47,120 nt of DNA from Pelomyxa schiedti. Lineage: Eukaryota; Evosea; Pelobiontida; Pelomyxidae. Position 1 is the first letter of the stretch, and every line of letters begins with the position of its first letter. This document shows positions 21,799 to 33,328 of this stretch, one piece after another. The notes below the pieces were generated by a model. That model searched no databases. It was not told the DNA's origin and saw only the letters and a program-made list of their open reading frames with translations. Made by a program: the position numbers and the translations under genes. The stretch lies in the NCBI GenBank assembly GCA_020536535.1, contig JAHLWZ010000612.1, forward strand, positions 1,745-48,864, given 5' to 3'.

Positions 21799-24144
21799 AG
21801 GCTTAGTGCCTTGCTGAGGACTGTGGTGTGCTTGTGGCGGCTACGGGTTTCTTGGGTGGAGCGGCTCTCTCTGTGTCTTTCTGTTGTGTGTATGAGTGGG
21901 ATGAATGGAGCTTGGCGGACTTGTTGCACTCAATGCATAAGACCGAGCGGGCTGCCGCTGCTGCGGCCGATGCACTGCCACTGCCGGAAGAATTCGCGGC
22001 GGCAATGGCGGCGGCTGGTGACACTTGCAGCGGCAGTGATATTCCGAGTACCTTTTGATTGGATCAGTTAAATAGTTTTAGGGGGTTTAGATTTTTGAAT
22101 CGGTAGCACACCTCATACTGACTGCGGAGACAGCGTGTATGGTACGAGTGTGGGCAGGTGAATATGCACACATCTTCAAATGGTCGTTGGCCAAAGAGAA
22201 ACCCAGAGCATACACAACACCTTAATTTAACCGTTATCAGCAAAAGAATTAAGTCGGTTCCCACATACTTTATTTGCAGTGCTTTGGCACCTTTTTTGCG
22301 TGCAGTAAATAAGGTATCAAAAAGGCGAACGCAGTCAGCCTGTAGAATTGTGGTGCAACCCTGCCGCAGAGACATCTTGATGCAGAGTTAAGTTCATTAC
22401 TTCAAATGATGTAATGGAGATTACCAAATTGTGATCAGCGAGTATTTTTACAAGTCTTTTCTGGAGGTTCTCAATATAAACGTGATCGGGAATCCTTCAA
22501 AACATAAATTCGTAGATGGAGTGGAGGGGAAAATACTGGCTTATCAAAGTGACGGGATCAAGAGGTCCCATATTGTCAAGAAGTGCTCCCAGGAATTCCC
22601 CGCCAGAGACTCCCTGAGACAGAAAAAAAAATTACGGTATGAGTAACAGTGTATATAGGCTCGCACTCACATGAACTGAAGCTGCCTTTGCCGTGAGGTC
22701 GATTGCACGTTTTACCTGTGAGTTTGTTTAGGACTTATTTTTCGATTTTCCTTTTATCCGTACAAAGAGGTTCCACAGCTCGGGGTCGTTTTGGGATTGT
22801 ACAAATTCGAGGGCCTTGGCAAGGAATTAGTTGAATTTGGCTACTACAAAATAATGAGCACCTCTTTTACATTCTGAACTTGGTACATCAAGATGACAAG
22901 GGCATCTTCAAAATTGCCCATCCTTGAAAGAAGTAAAGCTTGCTCGGGGTACAAGTTTAACTTCTTGCATATTCCCAATGCTGGAAGGGTTATTTCATTA
23001 ACTCACAGGCACTGCTAAGTCAAGAAGAACATTCAGGGGCGCACCCTCATCCAAGTCATAATGCACACTGTGAATGAGAAACGGTCTCAGTGCCGGGTAC
23101 TCATATTTTGCATAAAGCTCCACTTGTAATTTGTGGTATTCTTTCGTGGAATTTGGTTCCCGTTGGAAGAGTGTGTGTAAGTACTCATGAAGCAGTTTCT
23201 GATCGAAACGGCTCAGTTGTTGAACTGCTTGTGGAACCTGTTCCAGAGATTGTGAGGTTTTAGGTACTTTGTGCAGAATCTACATACTGCGATTTTGTCA
23301 GTGTTTGAGATGAGTAAATTCATTGTTTCTTTGGCATCGACTTGGAGAAGTTTTCCAATCTGGTTGGACACTGATTCATAGAGGTGATGTCTGCGAGAAA
23401 ATATTAATACGACTATTGCCAGAAGGAGACCTACTTTTCAATAAAATTAAACACGCCTCGATGCCTGATGTCCAAGTAGATCTCAAGAGCTTTCTTTGGT
23501 TCGTTGTTGTTGGTGTACCTCAAGACAAGTGAGAGTCCGGAAAAAAAACTAACACATACAATTGAGCAAGACCTAATTTATGTTTTTCAGTTGGAGTGAT
23601 AGTTTTCATAGCAATTAAGATTTCTTTAACGTCAAACAGGGATTCCCAGGCTGAAATTAACTGCAAAAACCTATCTGGATCACCTGTTTATATTATGAGA
23701 GGCAATAAAGAGGGGAAGGTTGCTCACATCGAAGGAAGTATATAATTACATTGGTGTACGTGACAGTTTTGAGTGTGGGATTTCTGGTCGGAATATAATC
23801 AACTAATCTCTATATACACAAATTGATTGGTCCACGATTGATTGGTGGTGGAATTTACTGTCATCTGTCCATGCTCTGTAAAAGTTATGATCCATTTTTC
23901 CCAGAGTTCTGGATCAGAGCCTAAAGTTTCTACACAAACTCTTACGGCCTTGGTGTAATCTTGTTTTGCTGTTAAGTGTTAGACTAATTAGCACCCGTGA
24001 AGGTAAACTACAAATCAAGTCATTCAGATAGCTCTCCACAATTCGGGCATATTTCTTGGCGCCTTCTGGAGTGGTCTTTTCATGTTCGCACTCCATAAGT
24101 GCTTCAGCAAATCTAGAAAGGGTAGAAAATTGGCCCAACCAGGG
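21799..24144. repeat. Segmental duplication, copy 1 (3' half of VPS41)
   Basis: From GGCTTAGTGCCTTGCTGAGG at about 21801 to TTGGCCCAACCAGGG at about 24144 the sequence parallels 24780-27133 at high identity, with scattered substitutions and small indels. The similarity ends at a poly-G run and the assembly gap on one side and in a decayed beta-propeller fragment on the other. Confidence 0.95.
21803..24141 (-). CDS. VPS41: VPS41 3' half, duplicated copy, truncated at the assembly gap
   Basis: It encodes the C-terminal half of VPS41: the alpha-helical clathrin-heavy-chain-type repeat region starting FAEALMECEHEK, then LRQGCTTILQADCV, and a C-terminal RING-H2-like domain (CCVCSGFLFG, CPHSYHTRC, CIECNKSA). 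Exons and introns match the intact copy. Near the stop it differs: the last intron has lost its donor and the remaining 30 bases read in frame as ten codons. The 5' half of a gene is not visible because the copy runs into poly-G and Ns. Either a second complete gene is hidden in the gap, or this is a 5'-truncated duplicate without its own promoter. Confidence 0.8.
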
Positions 24145-24259
24145 GGGGGGGGGGGGGGGNNNNNNNNNNNNNNNNNNNNNNNNNNNNNNNNNNNNNNNNN
24201 NNNNNNNNNNNNNNNNNNNNNNNNNNNNNNNNNNNNNNNNNNNNNNNNNNNNNNNNNNN
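24142..24259. other. Poly-G run followed by a 100-N assembly gap
   Basis: Eighteen G residues at 24142-24159 lead straight into exactly 100 Ns (24160-24259), the conventional symbol for a gap of unknown size. The parallel copy at 27121 reads CCAACCAGGGAGGGTAGGAT, so the poly-G replaces real sequence. It looks like the no-signal poly-G of two-colour short-read sequencing at a contig end. Confidence 0.9.
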
Positions 24260-24533
24260 TTGCCACTGGTCACAACCTGATTATGAGGTGTGGGATTGCT
24301 GGAACCCCTCCTCACCATTGAAGGTCTCACCAGTCCCAATGATAACCCCCGATTGTGCCTCCACTGAGGATGAAAAAGTGGCTCCACAAACACGGCCTGA
24401 ATCATGTTGTGTGGTTCAAGCTGTCGGCGATAATGAGGTCATTGTTGTGGATGCACTCTCTGGGTTCACAGTGCTCACTGTCACCGTCCCTCTGTGGAAC
24501 ACCGTGATCCTCGACAATACATGTTCATTCTAA
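24260..24533 (+). CDS. C-terminal fragment of a beta-propeller-family gene, 5' part in the gap
   Basis: The frame is open from the gap edge to a TAA at 24531-24533 (DYEVWDCWNPSSPLKV, then VVQAVGDNEVIVVDALSGFTVL). The ending DALSGFTVLTVTV parallels YDALAGTHLLTLTI of the gene at 8205-9425 and HDALTGKPM of that at 29733-30935. The orientation is opposite to VPS41. The gene may be complete inside the gap. Confidence 0.6.
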
Positions 24534-24779
24534 GGAGGGAATCCAATGAAATAATGAAGAGCCATTGTGCAAGCTTTCATTGTAGATAAAGTTTCCCCTT
24601 TTCGTGGTCTCACTACCAAAACCTTTGAAGATAGCGTCACTTTAATTGTTTCACACAATAGTAAGAAAAATGCAACCAGTCGTCGCCTTAACCCAGCGGG
24701 GTCGGCGCTGTTCCTCTTCATTGTGGGTAAGACTTTTGTTTGTTTAATCTGTAAATATTTTTGCCTTGTTCTCCACTAC
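24534..24779. other. Intergenic, no feature
   Basis: Between the propeller fragment and the stop of the intact VPS41. Open frames are present but without resemblance to anything. It probably serves as the 3' flank of both convergent genes. Confidence 0.4.
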
Positions 24780-27133
24780 AGGCTTAGTGCCTTGCTGAGG
24801 ACTGTGGTGTGCTTGTGGTGGCGGCTGCGGGTTTCTTGGGTGGAGCGGCTCTCTCTGTCTCTTTCTGTTGTGTGTATGAGTTGGATGAATGAGCTTGGTG
24901 GTATTGATACCTTGGCGGACTTGTTGCACTCAATGCATAAGACCGGGCGGGCTGCGGCTGCTGCGGCCGATGCACTGCCACTGCCGGAAGAGTTCGCGGC
25001 TGCAATGGCGGCGGCTGGTGATATTTGCAGCGGTAGTGATATTCCGAGTACCTTTTGATTGGATCAGTTAAATAGTTTAGATTTATGAATCGGTAGCACA
25101 CCTCATACTGACTGCGGAGACAGCGTGTATGGTACGAGTGTGGACAGGTGAATATGCACACATCTTCAAATGGTCGTTGGCCAAAGAGAAACCCGGAGCA
25201 TACACAACACCTTAACCGTTATCAGCAAAAGAATGAAGTCGGTTCCCACATACTTTATTTGCAGTGCTTTGGCACCTTTTTTGCGTGCAGCAAATAAGGT
25301 ATCAAAAAGGCCAACGCAGTCAGCCTGTAGAATTGTAGTGCAACCCTGCCGCAGAGACATCTTGATGCAGAGTTAAGTTCATTACTTCAAATGATGTAAT
25401 GGAGACCTACTTCCAAATTGTGGTCAGCGAGTATTTTTACAAGTCTTTTCTGGAGGTTTTCAATATAAACGTGATCGGGAATCCTTCAAAACATAAATTC
25501 GGAGATGGAGTGGAGGGGAAAATACTGGCTTATCAAAGTGATGGGATCAAGAGGTCCCATATTGTCAAGAAGTGCTCCCAGGAATTCCCCGCCTGAGACT
25601 CCCTGAGAGGAAAAAAAAATTACGGTATGAGTAACAGTGTATATATACTCGCACTCACATGAACAGAAGCTGCCTTGGCCGTGAGGTCGATTGCACGTTT
25701 TACCTGTGAGTTTGTTTAGGAATTATTTTTCTATTTTCCTTTTTATCCGTACAAAGAGGTTCCACAACTCGGGGTCGTTTTGTGATTGTACAAATTCGAG
25801 AGCCTTGGCAAGGAATTAGTTGAATTTGGCTACTACAAAATAATGAGCACCTCTTGTACATTCTGAACTTGGTACATCAAGATGTCAAGGGCATCTTCAA
25901 AATTGCCCATCCTTGAAAGAAGTAAAGCTTGCTCGGGGTACAAGTTCAACTTCTTGCATATTCCCAATGCTGGAAGGGTTATTTCATTAACTCACAGGCA
26001 CTGCTAAGTCAAGAAGAACATTCAGGGGCGCACCCTCATCCAAGTCATAATGCACACTGTGAATGAGAAACGGTCTCAGTGCCGGGTACTCATATTTTGC
26101 ATAAAGCTCCACTTGTAATTTGTGGTATTCTTTCGTGGAATTTGGTTCCCGTTGGAAGAGTGTGTGTAAGTACTCATGAAGCAGTTTCTGATCGAAACGG
26201 CTCAGTTGTTGAACTGCTTGTGGAACCTGTTCCAGAGATTGTGAGGTTTAGGGACTTTGTGCGGAACCTGCATACTGCGATTTTGTCAGTGTTCGAGATG
26301 AGTAAATTCATTGTTTCTTTGGCATCGACTTGGAGAAGTTTATCAATCTGGTTGGACACTGATTCATAGAGGTGATGTCTGTGAGAAAATATTAATACGA
26401 CTATTGCCAGAAGGAGACATACTTTTCAATAAAATTAAACACGCCTCGATGCCTGATGTCCAAGTAGATCTCAAGAGCTTTCTTTGGTTCGTTGTTGTTG
26501 GTGTACCTCAAGACAAGTGAGAGTTCAGGTAAAAGAAAAATCTAACACATACAATTGAGCAAGACCTAATTTATGTTTTTCAGTTGGAGTGATAGTTTTC
26601 ATAGCAATGAAAATTTCTTTAACGTCAAACAGGGATTCCCAGGCTGAAATTAACTGCAAAAACCTATCTGGATCACCTGTTTATATTATGAGAGGCAATA
26701 TAGTGGGGAAGGTTGCTCACATCGAAGGAAGTATATAATTACATTGGTGTACGTGACAGTTTTGAGTGTGGGATTTCTGGTCGGAATATAATCAACTAAT
26801 CTCTATATATAGACATTGGTCCACGATTGATTGGTGGTGGAATTTACCGCCATCTGTCCATGCTCTGTAAAAGTTATGATCCACTTTTCCCAGAGTTCTG
26901 GATCAGAGCCTAAAGTTTCTACACAAACTCTTACAGCCTTGGGGTAATCTTGTTTTGCTGTTAAGTGTTAGACTAATTAGCACCCGTGAAGGTAAACTAC
27001 AAATCAAGTCATTCAGATAGCTCTCCACAATTCGGGCATATTTCTTGGCGCCTTCTGGAGTGCTCTTTTCATGTTCACACTCCATAAGTGCTTCAGCAAA
27101 TCTAGCAAGGGTAGAAAATTGGCCCAACCAGGG
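24780..27133. repeat. Segmental duplication, copy 2 (inside intact VPS41)
   Basis: This is the partner of 21799-24144, with the same order and strand, so the two form a direct repeat with a period of about 2.98 kb. On the 5' side of the gene the similarity stops within the intron that begins at about 27151, exactly where copy 1 enters its poly-G, so the true duplication may be longer than can be seen. Confidence 0.95.
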
Positions 27134-29442
27134 AGGGTAGGATGATACTTGTGCTTTTCAAGCAACCAGTCAATGTGGTCATCCATGTCTCGGGGTCTGG
27201 CAACAACGATATCCTTTGGTGCCACCAAAAAGAACATGGCCTCCTCTAGTGAATACTCGAGTCTGTATGCTGTTGCCTACTTTTTGTTTTAAAATCGAAA
27301 AACCGTCGATTTTGTCACAAACGTGATAGTCCTTATATCCTTCAACTGGTACTGCATCAGACACAAATTCCCTACCACCTCTTGACATAACTCTGAGTTC
27401 TGGGTGGTACCTGTAGGCATGTAAATTCGAACTTAATTTGTTTGCCGGTAAACCTTTCTGGTACCCCCACAACAGGTCTTCCCTCTGGATCGGTATTCTC
27501 TTCAATGTACGCCAGTAGGACAAGCTGACTTCCATATGGAGCGACTCCGCTGATGAAAAAGTCCGTCTTAAACCTTGAATGTCATTAAGGGGGAAATTAT
27601 GTGAAGAGAATAAACTTGGCTGATATTTGCAAAAAGAACCCTGCTTGGTCTGTTGGGGGTCTCTCCTTGGAAAAGTTGTTGGTATAAAGTGTGTGAGAAG
27701 GAAAATGTAACCTTGACTTCGCAAATTTTAACACCATCGGCCCATCCAATAATAAGTGTGCGCTCATCTTCCCAACACAAACAACACCTGAGATGGTTGG
27801 GAAATAAAACAGTTACAAGTGAACAACGAACCGATATAAATCTGGGCGAGGAGAACCTGGTTCCCTCGGAACAGTTCCAATTTGTTGATTTGAGGAGACA
27901 TCCCAGACACGGATGCCTGTGTCATTTGCCCAAGCAATGAACTGTCTGTGTGTTTTATGTAATTGTATACAATAAGCGAAAAGCGTACCCCTTCCACTTG
28001 ATTGTGTGAATTGCACCTTGCCCCTGGTGTATCACACAATCTTGTGTCGTGAGCACTCCTGAAATGTTGAGTGAGACATTGCACTATAGAAAGGATCTTT
28101 CACCTTTTACATTTACCATCAAATGTCCAGATGACCCACCCACACAATACTGGCGGGTATTCTTTCGACCATAATTTGGGTCTATTGAAACCGCCTTTAT
28201 TGGCCTATGGTACTCACACATAATAACTTCTTTTGCCATCAGGGCATTAATCACAACTCGACCTTGGTGAAGAATGAGTGCAGTATAACAGGATATGATA
28301 AACAGTACCATCTTCTGAGCAACTTGCGAGGTAGGCACCGGTGCCATCAATACTAATTTCGTTTACAGTGTAGTGGTGGCTCCTACGAACTATTAGCACT
28401 AAAACCTTTAAGAAGAATAAAGAAAATACTCAAAAGAGCTGGTTTGATTGCCTTGAAAATCGAGGATGAAAATCTTTCCTGTGTGCGTTCCCAAGGCCTG
28501 AATTTCTTGGTGAATGGAACATGGGGAAAAAAGTGAGCACATACAAGAAATTTAGCATGTATGGCAATACAAGAGGCATTATTACTCCTAAGAATTTCGG
28601 GAACATTTCCTCCCTTCAAGAGTAAGGTTTTTCTTTTCGCCTTCAACGGCACATACCAATCTTGTGTACTTGAGCTGTGGCTCAAGTTCCTCTTCATCCT
28701 CTTCCCCTTCATCATCATAATCGTTGTCCATGGAGTCTGATTCCTGGGGAGGGAAGAATTATTATGAAGAATGAGTTTTTCCCAAACATACAGGAAGAAA
28801 CCCAGTCGTTAGAGAAGAACCGACACTTGGTAAGCCCAGAGACCCCAGGGACGGCGGTGGATTGGAGGTAGTTGGTGTTGTTGAAGTAGGAAGAGACGGC
28901 CCGAAGGCCTTCGAAATTGCTGGCTGTGCCGCAGTCGGATTTACTGCCGTTTGAGGGGCACTTGCAGTCGCAGTCACAGGTGCCGGTGTGTACTGTGTCG
29001 TTTGTGGTAGCGATTGCACAGCCAGCGGCGAAGGCGAAGGTCTGGAATACGCAGCACCTCCGGGAGTTGTGTGTGTGTATGCAGCAGTATATGCCGGTGT
29101 GCTGTATTGCACTGGCGCGGTCGTCGTGGTCCTCCTCACGCCCCCGGGAGGCTGCTGGGAGGTCGTGGATGAGAGACCGACACGAGTGGCGGCTGGTGTG
29201 GTGGTGCTGCTGTGGACTGCAGTGGGTGTGTTTGTTGTTGTTGTTTGCTGTGCTTGTGCCGCCGGCTGCGGAGCCGATACTACCGGTCTTTGTTGAGGTG
29301 TGGAGCCGCTACTACCGGTGCTGCTGCTCGCGGCAACGAGGGGGCTGCTCGTGGGCGTTGCGCGCGGGTGAGTGGCGGTTGAGTGCGTGGTGGTTAGGCC
29401 CGCCGTAGCACGCTTGAACGCATCTGCTGCTCCTTTGAACAT
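24784..29442 (-). CDS. VPS41: VPS41, HOPS-complex subunit
   Basis: Intact multi-exon gene. Exon 1 (28792-29442) encodes a 217-residue Ser/Thr/Pro/Ala-rich extension (MFKGAADAFKRA...). An acidic segment ending EPQLKYTRL follows, then the N-terminal beta-propeller (GNVPEILRSNNASCIA, ALGTHTGKIFILDFQGN, FIAWANDTGIRVWDVSS, VPREPGSPRPDLYR, CLCWEDERTLIIGWADGVKI), the linker MFFLVAPKDIVVARPRD and DDHIDWLLEKHKFAEAL, the long alpha-solenoid, and a C-terminal RING-like domain with CVCSG, CPHSYHTRC and CIECN. These match VPS41 in order. It tethers late endosomes and lysosomes before fusion as part of HOPS. Introns are mostly 40-50 nt. The low-complexity N-terminal extension is not typical of animal or yeast VPS41. 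Confidence 0.94.
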
Positions 29443-29732
29443 GATGATCTTTACCGGTTAAAACTTTACCAAGTTAGTTTTCCTTTCAGTTAACTGGCGC
29501 AGGGGAAACAGGGAATAGGATTAGAACTCACACACCGCACTCCTTCTATCCGCCTTTCTAAACTCTTCTTTAACGAGGCTGTTCCATGTGATTCGGATAG
29601 CAAATCTGATAGCTCGTATAGAAATCCATCACACCTCGCCACACAGGGCGAATAAAAACGAACTTCCTCATTGTGGTGTGGAAGGTCTTGTGGTTTGATC
29701 TCTCTCTATCTTTCTGAGAATCCAGCATGAGG
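29443..29732. other. Intergenic upstream of VPS41
   Basis: 290 bp between the VPS41 start and the stop of the next minus-strand gene. It must hold the VPS41 promoter; no specific motif was recognised. Confidence 0.4.
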
Positions 29733-30935
29733 CTATGGCTGATGGTGGATTGTTAGCCTTGCTTCTGCCATTGGTTTGCCTGTCAGGGCGTCGTGAATGG
29801 TGAGCGTAATGTTGTTTGAAGATCTTTGCAGGAGTGAAGGGTAGATCGCTTTACATGTGGAGTCCAGAAACACCTTTGTTGGGTAATTGTCAGGGGGTAC
29901 CGCGAATGAAGGTTGTTGTGCCCAAATAGATGAAGCACAGGAATACACTTCACAAATCGAGCAAGAACTTCTCAAGGCAGTGATGTGGGCATGTGGTAAT
30001 ACGTAGACATTTTTGTATTTTTCGGAGGGGAATGTGTGCACAAGTTCCCCAGTGACAGTGTTGTAAACCTTGTAAGTGCCACTCAGGCAGTGCAGAGTGA
30101 CGATTGTTGTTGGTGAAGACCAAAGCAAGTCAAAGGCATCTCCGTACGGGAGACAAACTCTTCTCTTGCTCTCCACAGTTCCCCCACTTTCAATGCTTTT
30201 CTCCAGGTCCACGAAGGAAACCCGTGCCCTGTCACTACAACCAACAATGAGCAGCTCATCACCAAAAGGCTCAAACGGAGAGAACCCGCCACCTGCACAA
30301 TTCTTCAGCGCAGTGCCCTGCACGCCCACGCCGTCACTCACAGGAAGTCCATTTCCCATCCTCCACACAATCAACTTGCTCTCCGAATCAACATCATATT
30401 GAATCCACACAAGCCACTTGCTGTTCACAACCCAAAACCCTAACGGGTCCCGCTGTTGCTCGCCATCAAGCGTTGCAACGGTGCGCCCATTTCTGTCAAC
30501 AATGACTGCACTCCCCTCGTAGGAACTGGCCACGAACCTGTTCTCACCCACACACGCCTCGATGTCCCTCAGCATCGACGAGCCCTCGTCCAGCCACGTG
30601 CACCACACCACGCCCAGTGTTGCACTCACGCCCATGAACATATGAACCTGCACGCTTCTGGCCTCTGGGTCAGTCCCATCGGTGGGCGTACCAGTGCCGG
30701 CAGCCACTGGGAACGACACAGTTGTTCCAAGCTGCCTGCAGCAACCGACGACCCAGTCGCGGCCGAACGACTCACACAAATCGCGATTGTGGGACAGCGA
30801 CCTTGCGGGGCTCCCGACACCGCACCTCTCGATGCCCGAACTCGCAAACGCAACGAACTGCGATCGTGCGTCGATCACGACGTTACTCGCTGTCACTGTT
30901 GCTGTGGGCATTGTGCCACTGCTCCGACGTTTCAA
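29733..30935 (-). CDS. Beta-propeller-like paralogue, single exon
   Basis: 400 residues without introns; a second in-frame ATG eight codons in (30911) is an equally good start. It is the same family as 8205-9425: an N-terminal block RSQFVAFASSGIERCGVGSP, FMGVSATLGVVW, repeated blade-like segments (FVASSYEGSAVIVDRNGRTV, YKVYNTVTGELVHTF) and a terminal TIHDALTGKP. The blades suggest a cytosolic propeller used for binding, without catalytic residues. It lies directly upstream of VPS41 on the same strand, and pieces of its 3' end recur at about 21618-21765. Unknown role. Confidence 0.75.
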   Translation of the reverse strand: MKRRSSGTMPTATVTASNVVIDARSQFVAFASSGIERCGVGSPARSLSHNRDLCESFGRDWVVGCCRQLGTTVSFPVAAGTGTPTDGTDPEARSVQVHMFMGVSATLGVVWCTWLDEGSSMLRDIEACVGENRFVASSYEGSAVIVDRNGRTVATLDGEQQRDPLGFWVVNSKWLVWIQYDVDSESKLIVWRMGNGLPVSDGVGVQGTALKNCAGGGFSPFEPFGDELLIVGCSDRARVSFVDLEKSIESGGTVESKRRVCLPYGDAFDLLWSSPTTIVTLHCLSGTYKVYNTVTGELVHTFPSEKYKNVYVLPHAHITALRSSCSICEVYSCASSIWAQQPSFAVPPDNYPTKVFLDSTCKAIYPSLLQRSSNNITLTIHDALTGKPMAEARLTIHHQP

Positions 30936-31920
30936 ATTCCCACTTCTGGAGAAAGAGAGCTCTTGTAGTATTGGATTAAGAGAAAAGTATCTTTTCTTTC
31001 TAAACGAACGTTGAGACTGTGGGAGTTTGGGTGATGGAACCCCAGAGAAGAGACTGGGGAACCGTGAAGAGCCTCAATAACCGGTTGAATTAGCCTGAGT
31101 GCGGTGTTTGTTCCCGAAGGGTCAAGTAACCAATGCATATGTGAAGGGAAGTCAGAAGAGTGGTAAGTAATTTGATTGGGGCATTTACTTGGGGGATTGA
31201 GACCCCCCAGAGTTCCTACAGCCTGCTTGCCAAAGTAAGGGCTTCTTGTGTGGAAGCCAGCCTGACACAAAATAATGGATTGTTGTTGAAGAACAATCCA
31301 ACCACTCACCAACACCGTCCCCACCGCCGCCACCATGATCATCCTCGGCAGCATGAATGCCAATCAGCACACACCAGAGAGTATCAAACATCATCGTCGG
31401 CACCACCAGCTCATATCCTGAAACCTGGCATGGGGAAAAACCCAACTGAGAAAGAAACACGACACACAACGCGACAAACAAATGAAAAACCCAAAGCAGA
31501 GGGAACACGTCGTGAGACCCCCACAGCACAGCACAGCACAGCATGACACTGGTCGCAGCCCCGCATGACTTCTTTATTGTGTCGGTAATTCTCTTTGGAA
31601 ATAGAGATCTCCTTTGTTTTTCACTTCATGAGTCTCAGCCTGTGGTGCTGCTTTGTGGTGACGCTGAACAACAGGGTGTGTGAGTTGCTCTCACTCACAC
31701 CAACCAAACAGGAGCACACAAGGAACGGTTCCCGTCATTACAGCACTTTTTATCACAATTTCAGTTGTTGTGTAGCCGGGGACGCGTGGCGTTGTGGCAC
31801 CGACGCCAATAACACAGTACAGTAACTGCAACGGCATACAAGGACAGGGACAGGAGATCCCCACATACATACGTACATCACAGATCGTTTGTTGTTGATA
31901 GGGAGTAGCTACTAGTAGAG
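30936..31920. other. About 1 kb with no supported gene
   Basis: Both strands have open stretches with hydrophobic runs (for example minus 31185-31544, with a Gly-rich tract), but no splice chain, conserved motif or paralogue supports them. A short CAGCA tandem run lies near 31525-31545, and a GTGTGTGAG / CTCACACAC-like hairpin is at about 31676-31700. The promoter of the DHHC gene must be in the right-hand part. Confidence 0.4.
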
Positions 31921-33280
31921 ATGCTGTGCGAGGAAGTGTTTTGCGTAGGCATGGCGTGGTTTTTGTCGCTTGGGGGTTTCGCGAGCGTAATCGCGTGTGA
32001 GTGGGTACCCTGGAGAATGTGGAACTCATGGTTCGGCCTCGCTAACATTATTTTCATCACTGGTTTGTTGATGTAGTGTTGTACTGTGAATAGTATAAGT
32101 TGTAATTACCAAAGTGTTGGTTGTACTTTTTTTGTTTGTCTGTGTGTATCTCACTTTTCTTTGTCTTGTAGTTGTTGAATCATTGAATGTGTATTCGTAT
32201 TACAGTGCTATTATGACTGAGCCTGGAAGAGTACCTCCGGGATGGGCACGTATCCATATTTTTTCCAATCCTACCTAATTGAAAGCTACGACTCAGAGAC
32301 CCGAGGCAACAGAGGAAGAAATGGCCACGGCTCAAGCAGCTGCATTAGCTTCACTTACGGAGAAGGTTCAGTATTCCCATATTTTGGTTTACCTTACTCT
32401 ATTAGAAAAGAGAAAAGAAATTGGGTCTTCGTGATCCTGCGTCCTTGGTGAATCGTCTGCGGTATTGTACAAAATGTTCACAATGGAAACCTCCCAGAGC
32501 CCACCACTGCAGTGACTGTGAACACTGTGTTTTGAGGATGGATCATCATTGCCCTTGTATTCAGTCTCTTCAACTTCCTCTTTTAATTGTCCAAAAGGGA
32601 TTGGGAACTGTGTTGGTCATTACAATCACAAGTATTTCGTTCTATTTCTATTTTATGCCAGTCTTGGGTTGGCCTACGGCGTTTTGAGCCATATTGTTGG
32701 AATTGTATCCTTTTTGGCTCACCAGGTTTCTTACTCGAGTAAACCCTTTCAATTAACCCCTTTCCAGGACAAGCATGCACCTTTCGATGTAACTGTAATT
32801 TTCATGGTTGTCAGCATTACCATTATGTTTCCTCTTACAATGGGGCTCAGTAGGCTTGCCCATGAAATCTATTATTAATTTACCCAATGCACAGTGTCCC
32901 TCCTTTTTTGGCAACTGTCTCTGGCCTGGTCTAACATGACCGGAATTGAAGATATGGTGCGAAAAAAGCTTCCCTTTTCTTGCACTAACCTTAGTACAGT
33001 ACAATGATAGTGCAATACGAGTAGCAAGACGCGAAAACAAAGTAATTACCTCATTATTTTACCAATATTTCTTACTTTTTACAGAAATACTTCTTCCCCT
33101 ATGATCTGGTACATCAGTCCTTCGTCTTGTTTCTTCTAACTGGTTTTGCAGGGAATAACACAGAACCTATATGCATTTTTTGGTTCCACCGTTTGGATGT
33201 GGTTTCTCCCCACAAAACCTAGTCCCGGGACAGGAACAAGCTACAAACTGAACCCAAACTACAGCTTTCATGATGCATAA
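31921..33280 (+). CDS. DHHC-type protein S-acyltransferase
   Basis: Ten exons: join(31921..32062, 32172..32249, 32286..32365, 32418..32556, 32598..32704, 32768..32849, 32895..32956, 33000..33041, 33085..33108, 33152..33280), 294 residues. It transfers palmitate to protein cysteines at endomembranes. Order: two N-terminal hydrophobic segments, [10 protein letters not shown], an acidic/Ala linker, the zinc-binding DHHC cysteine-rich domain ([32 protein letters not shown]), two more membrane spans, then [14 protein letters not shown], matching the conserved TTxE/NPxxxG-type tail. The catalytic DHHC is intact; its Trp codon is split by intron 32557-32597. Converges with the RGS-LIM gene, 48 bp apart. 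Confidence 0.96.
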
Positions 33281-33328
33281 CACTAATTGTGTCTTTTCTG
33301 GTAAATGTACACAAAACCGTTTGTTTGT

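Noticed and set aside
30932-31544. Membrane protein gene on the minus strand upstream of the propeller gene
   Set aside because: Hydrophobic open stretches exist but in clashing frames, with a Gly repeat and no conserved motif or splice chain.
32235-32290. GC-AG intron in the DHHC gene (TGG|GCACGT)
   Set aside because: A canonical donor two codons later (GCAC|GTATCC) joins in frame to the same acceptor, so no GC donor is needed.
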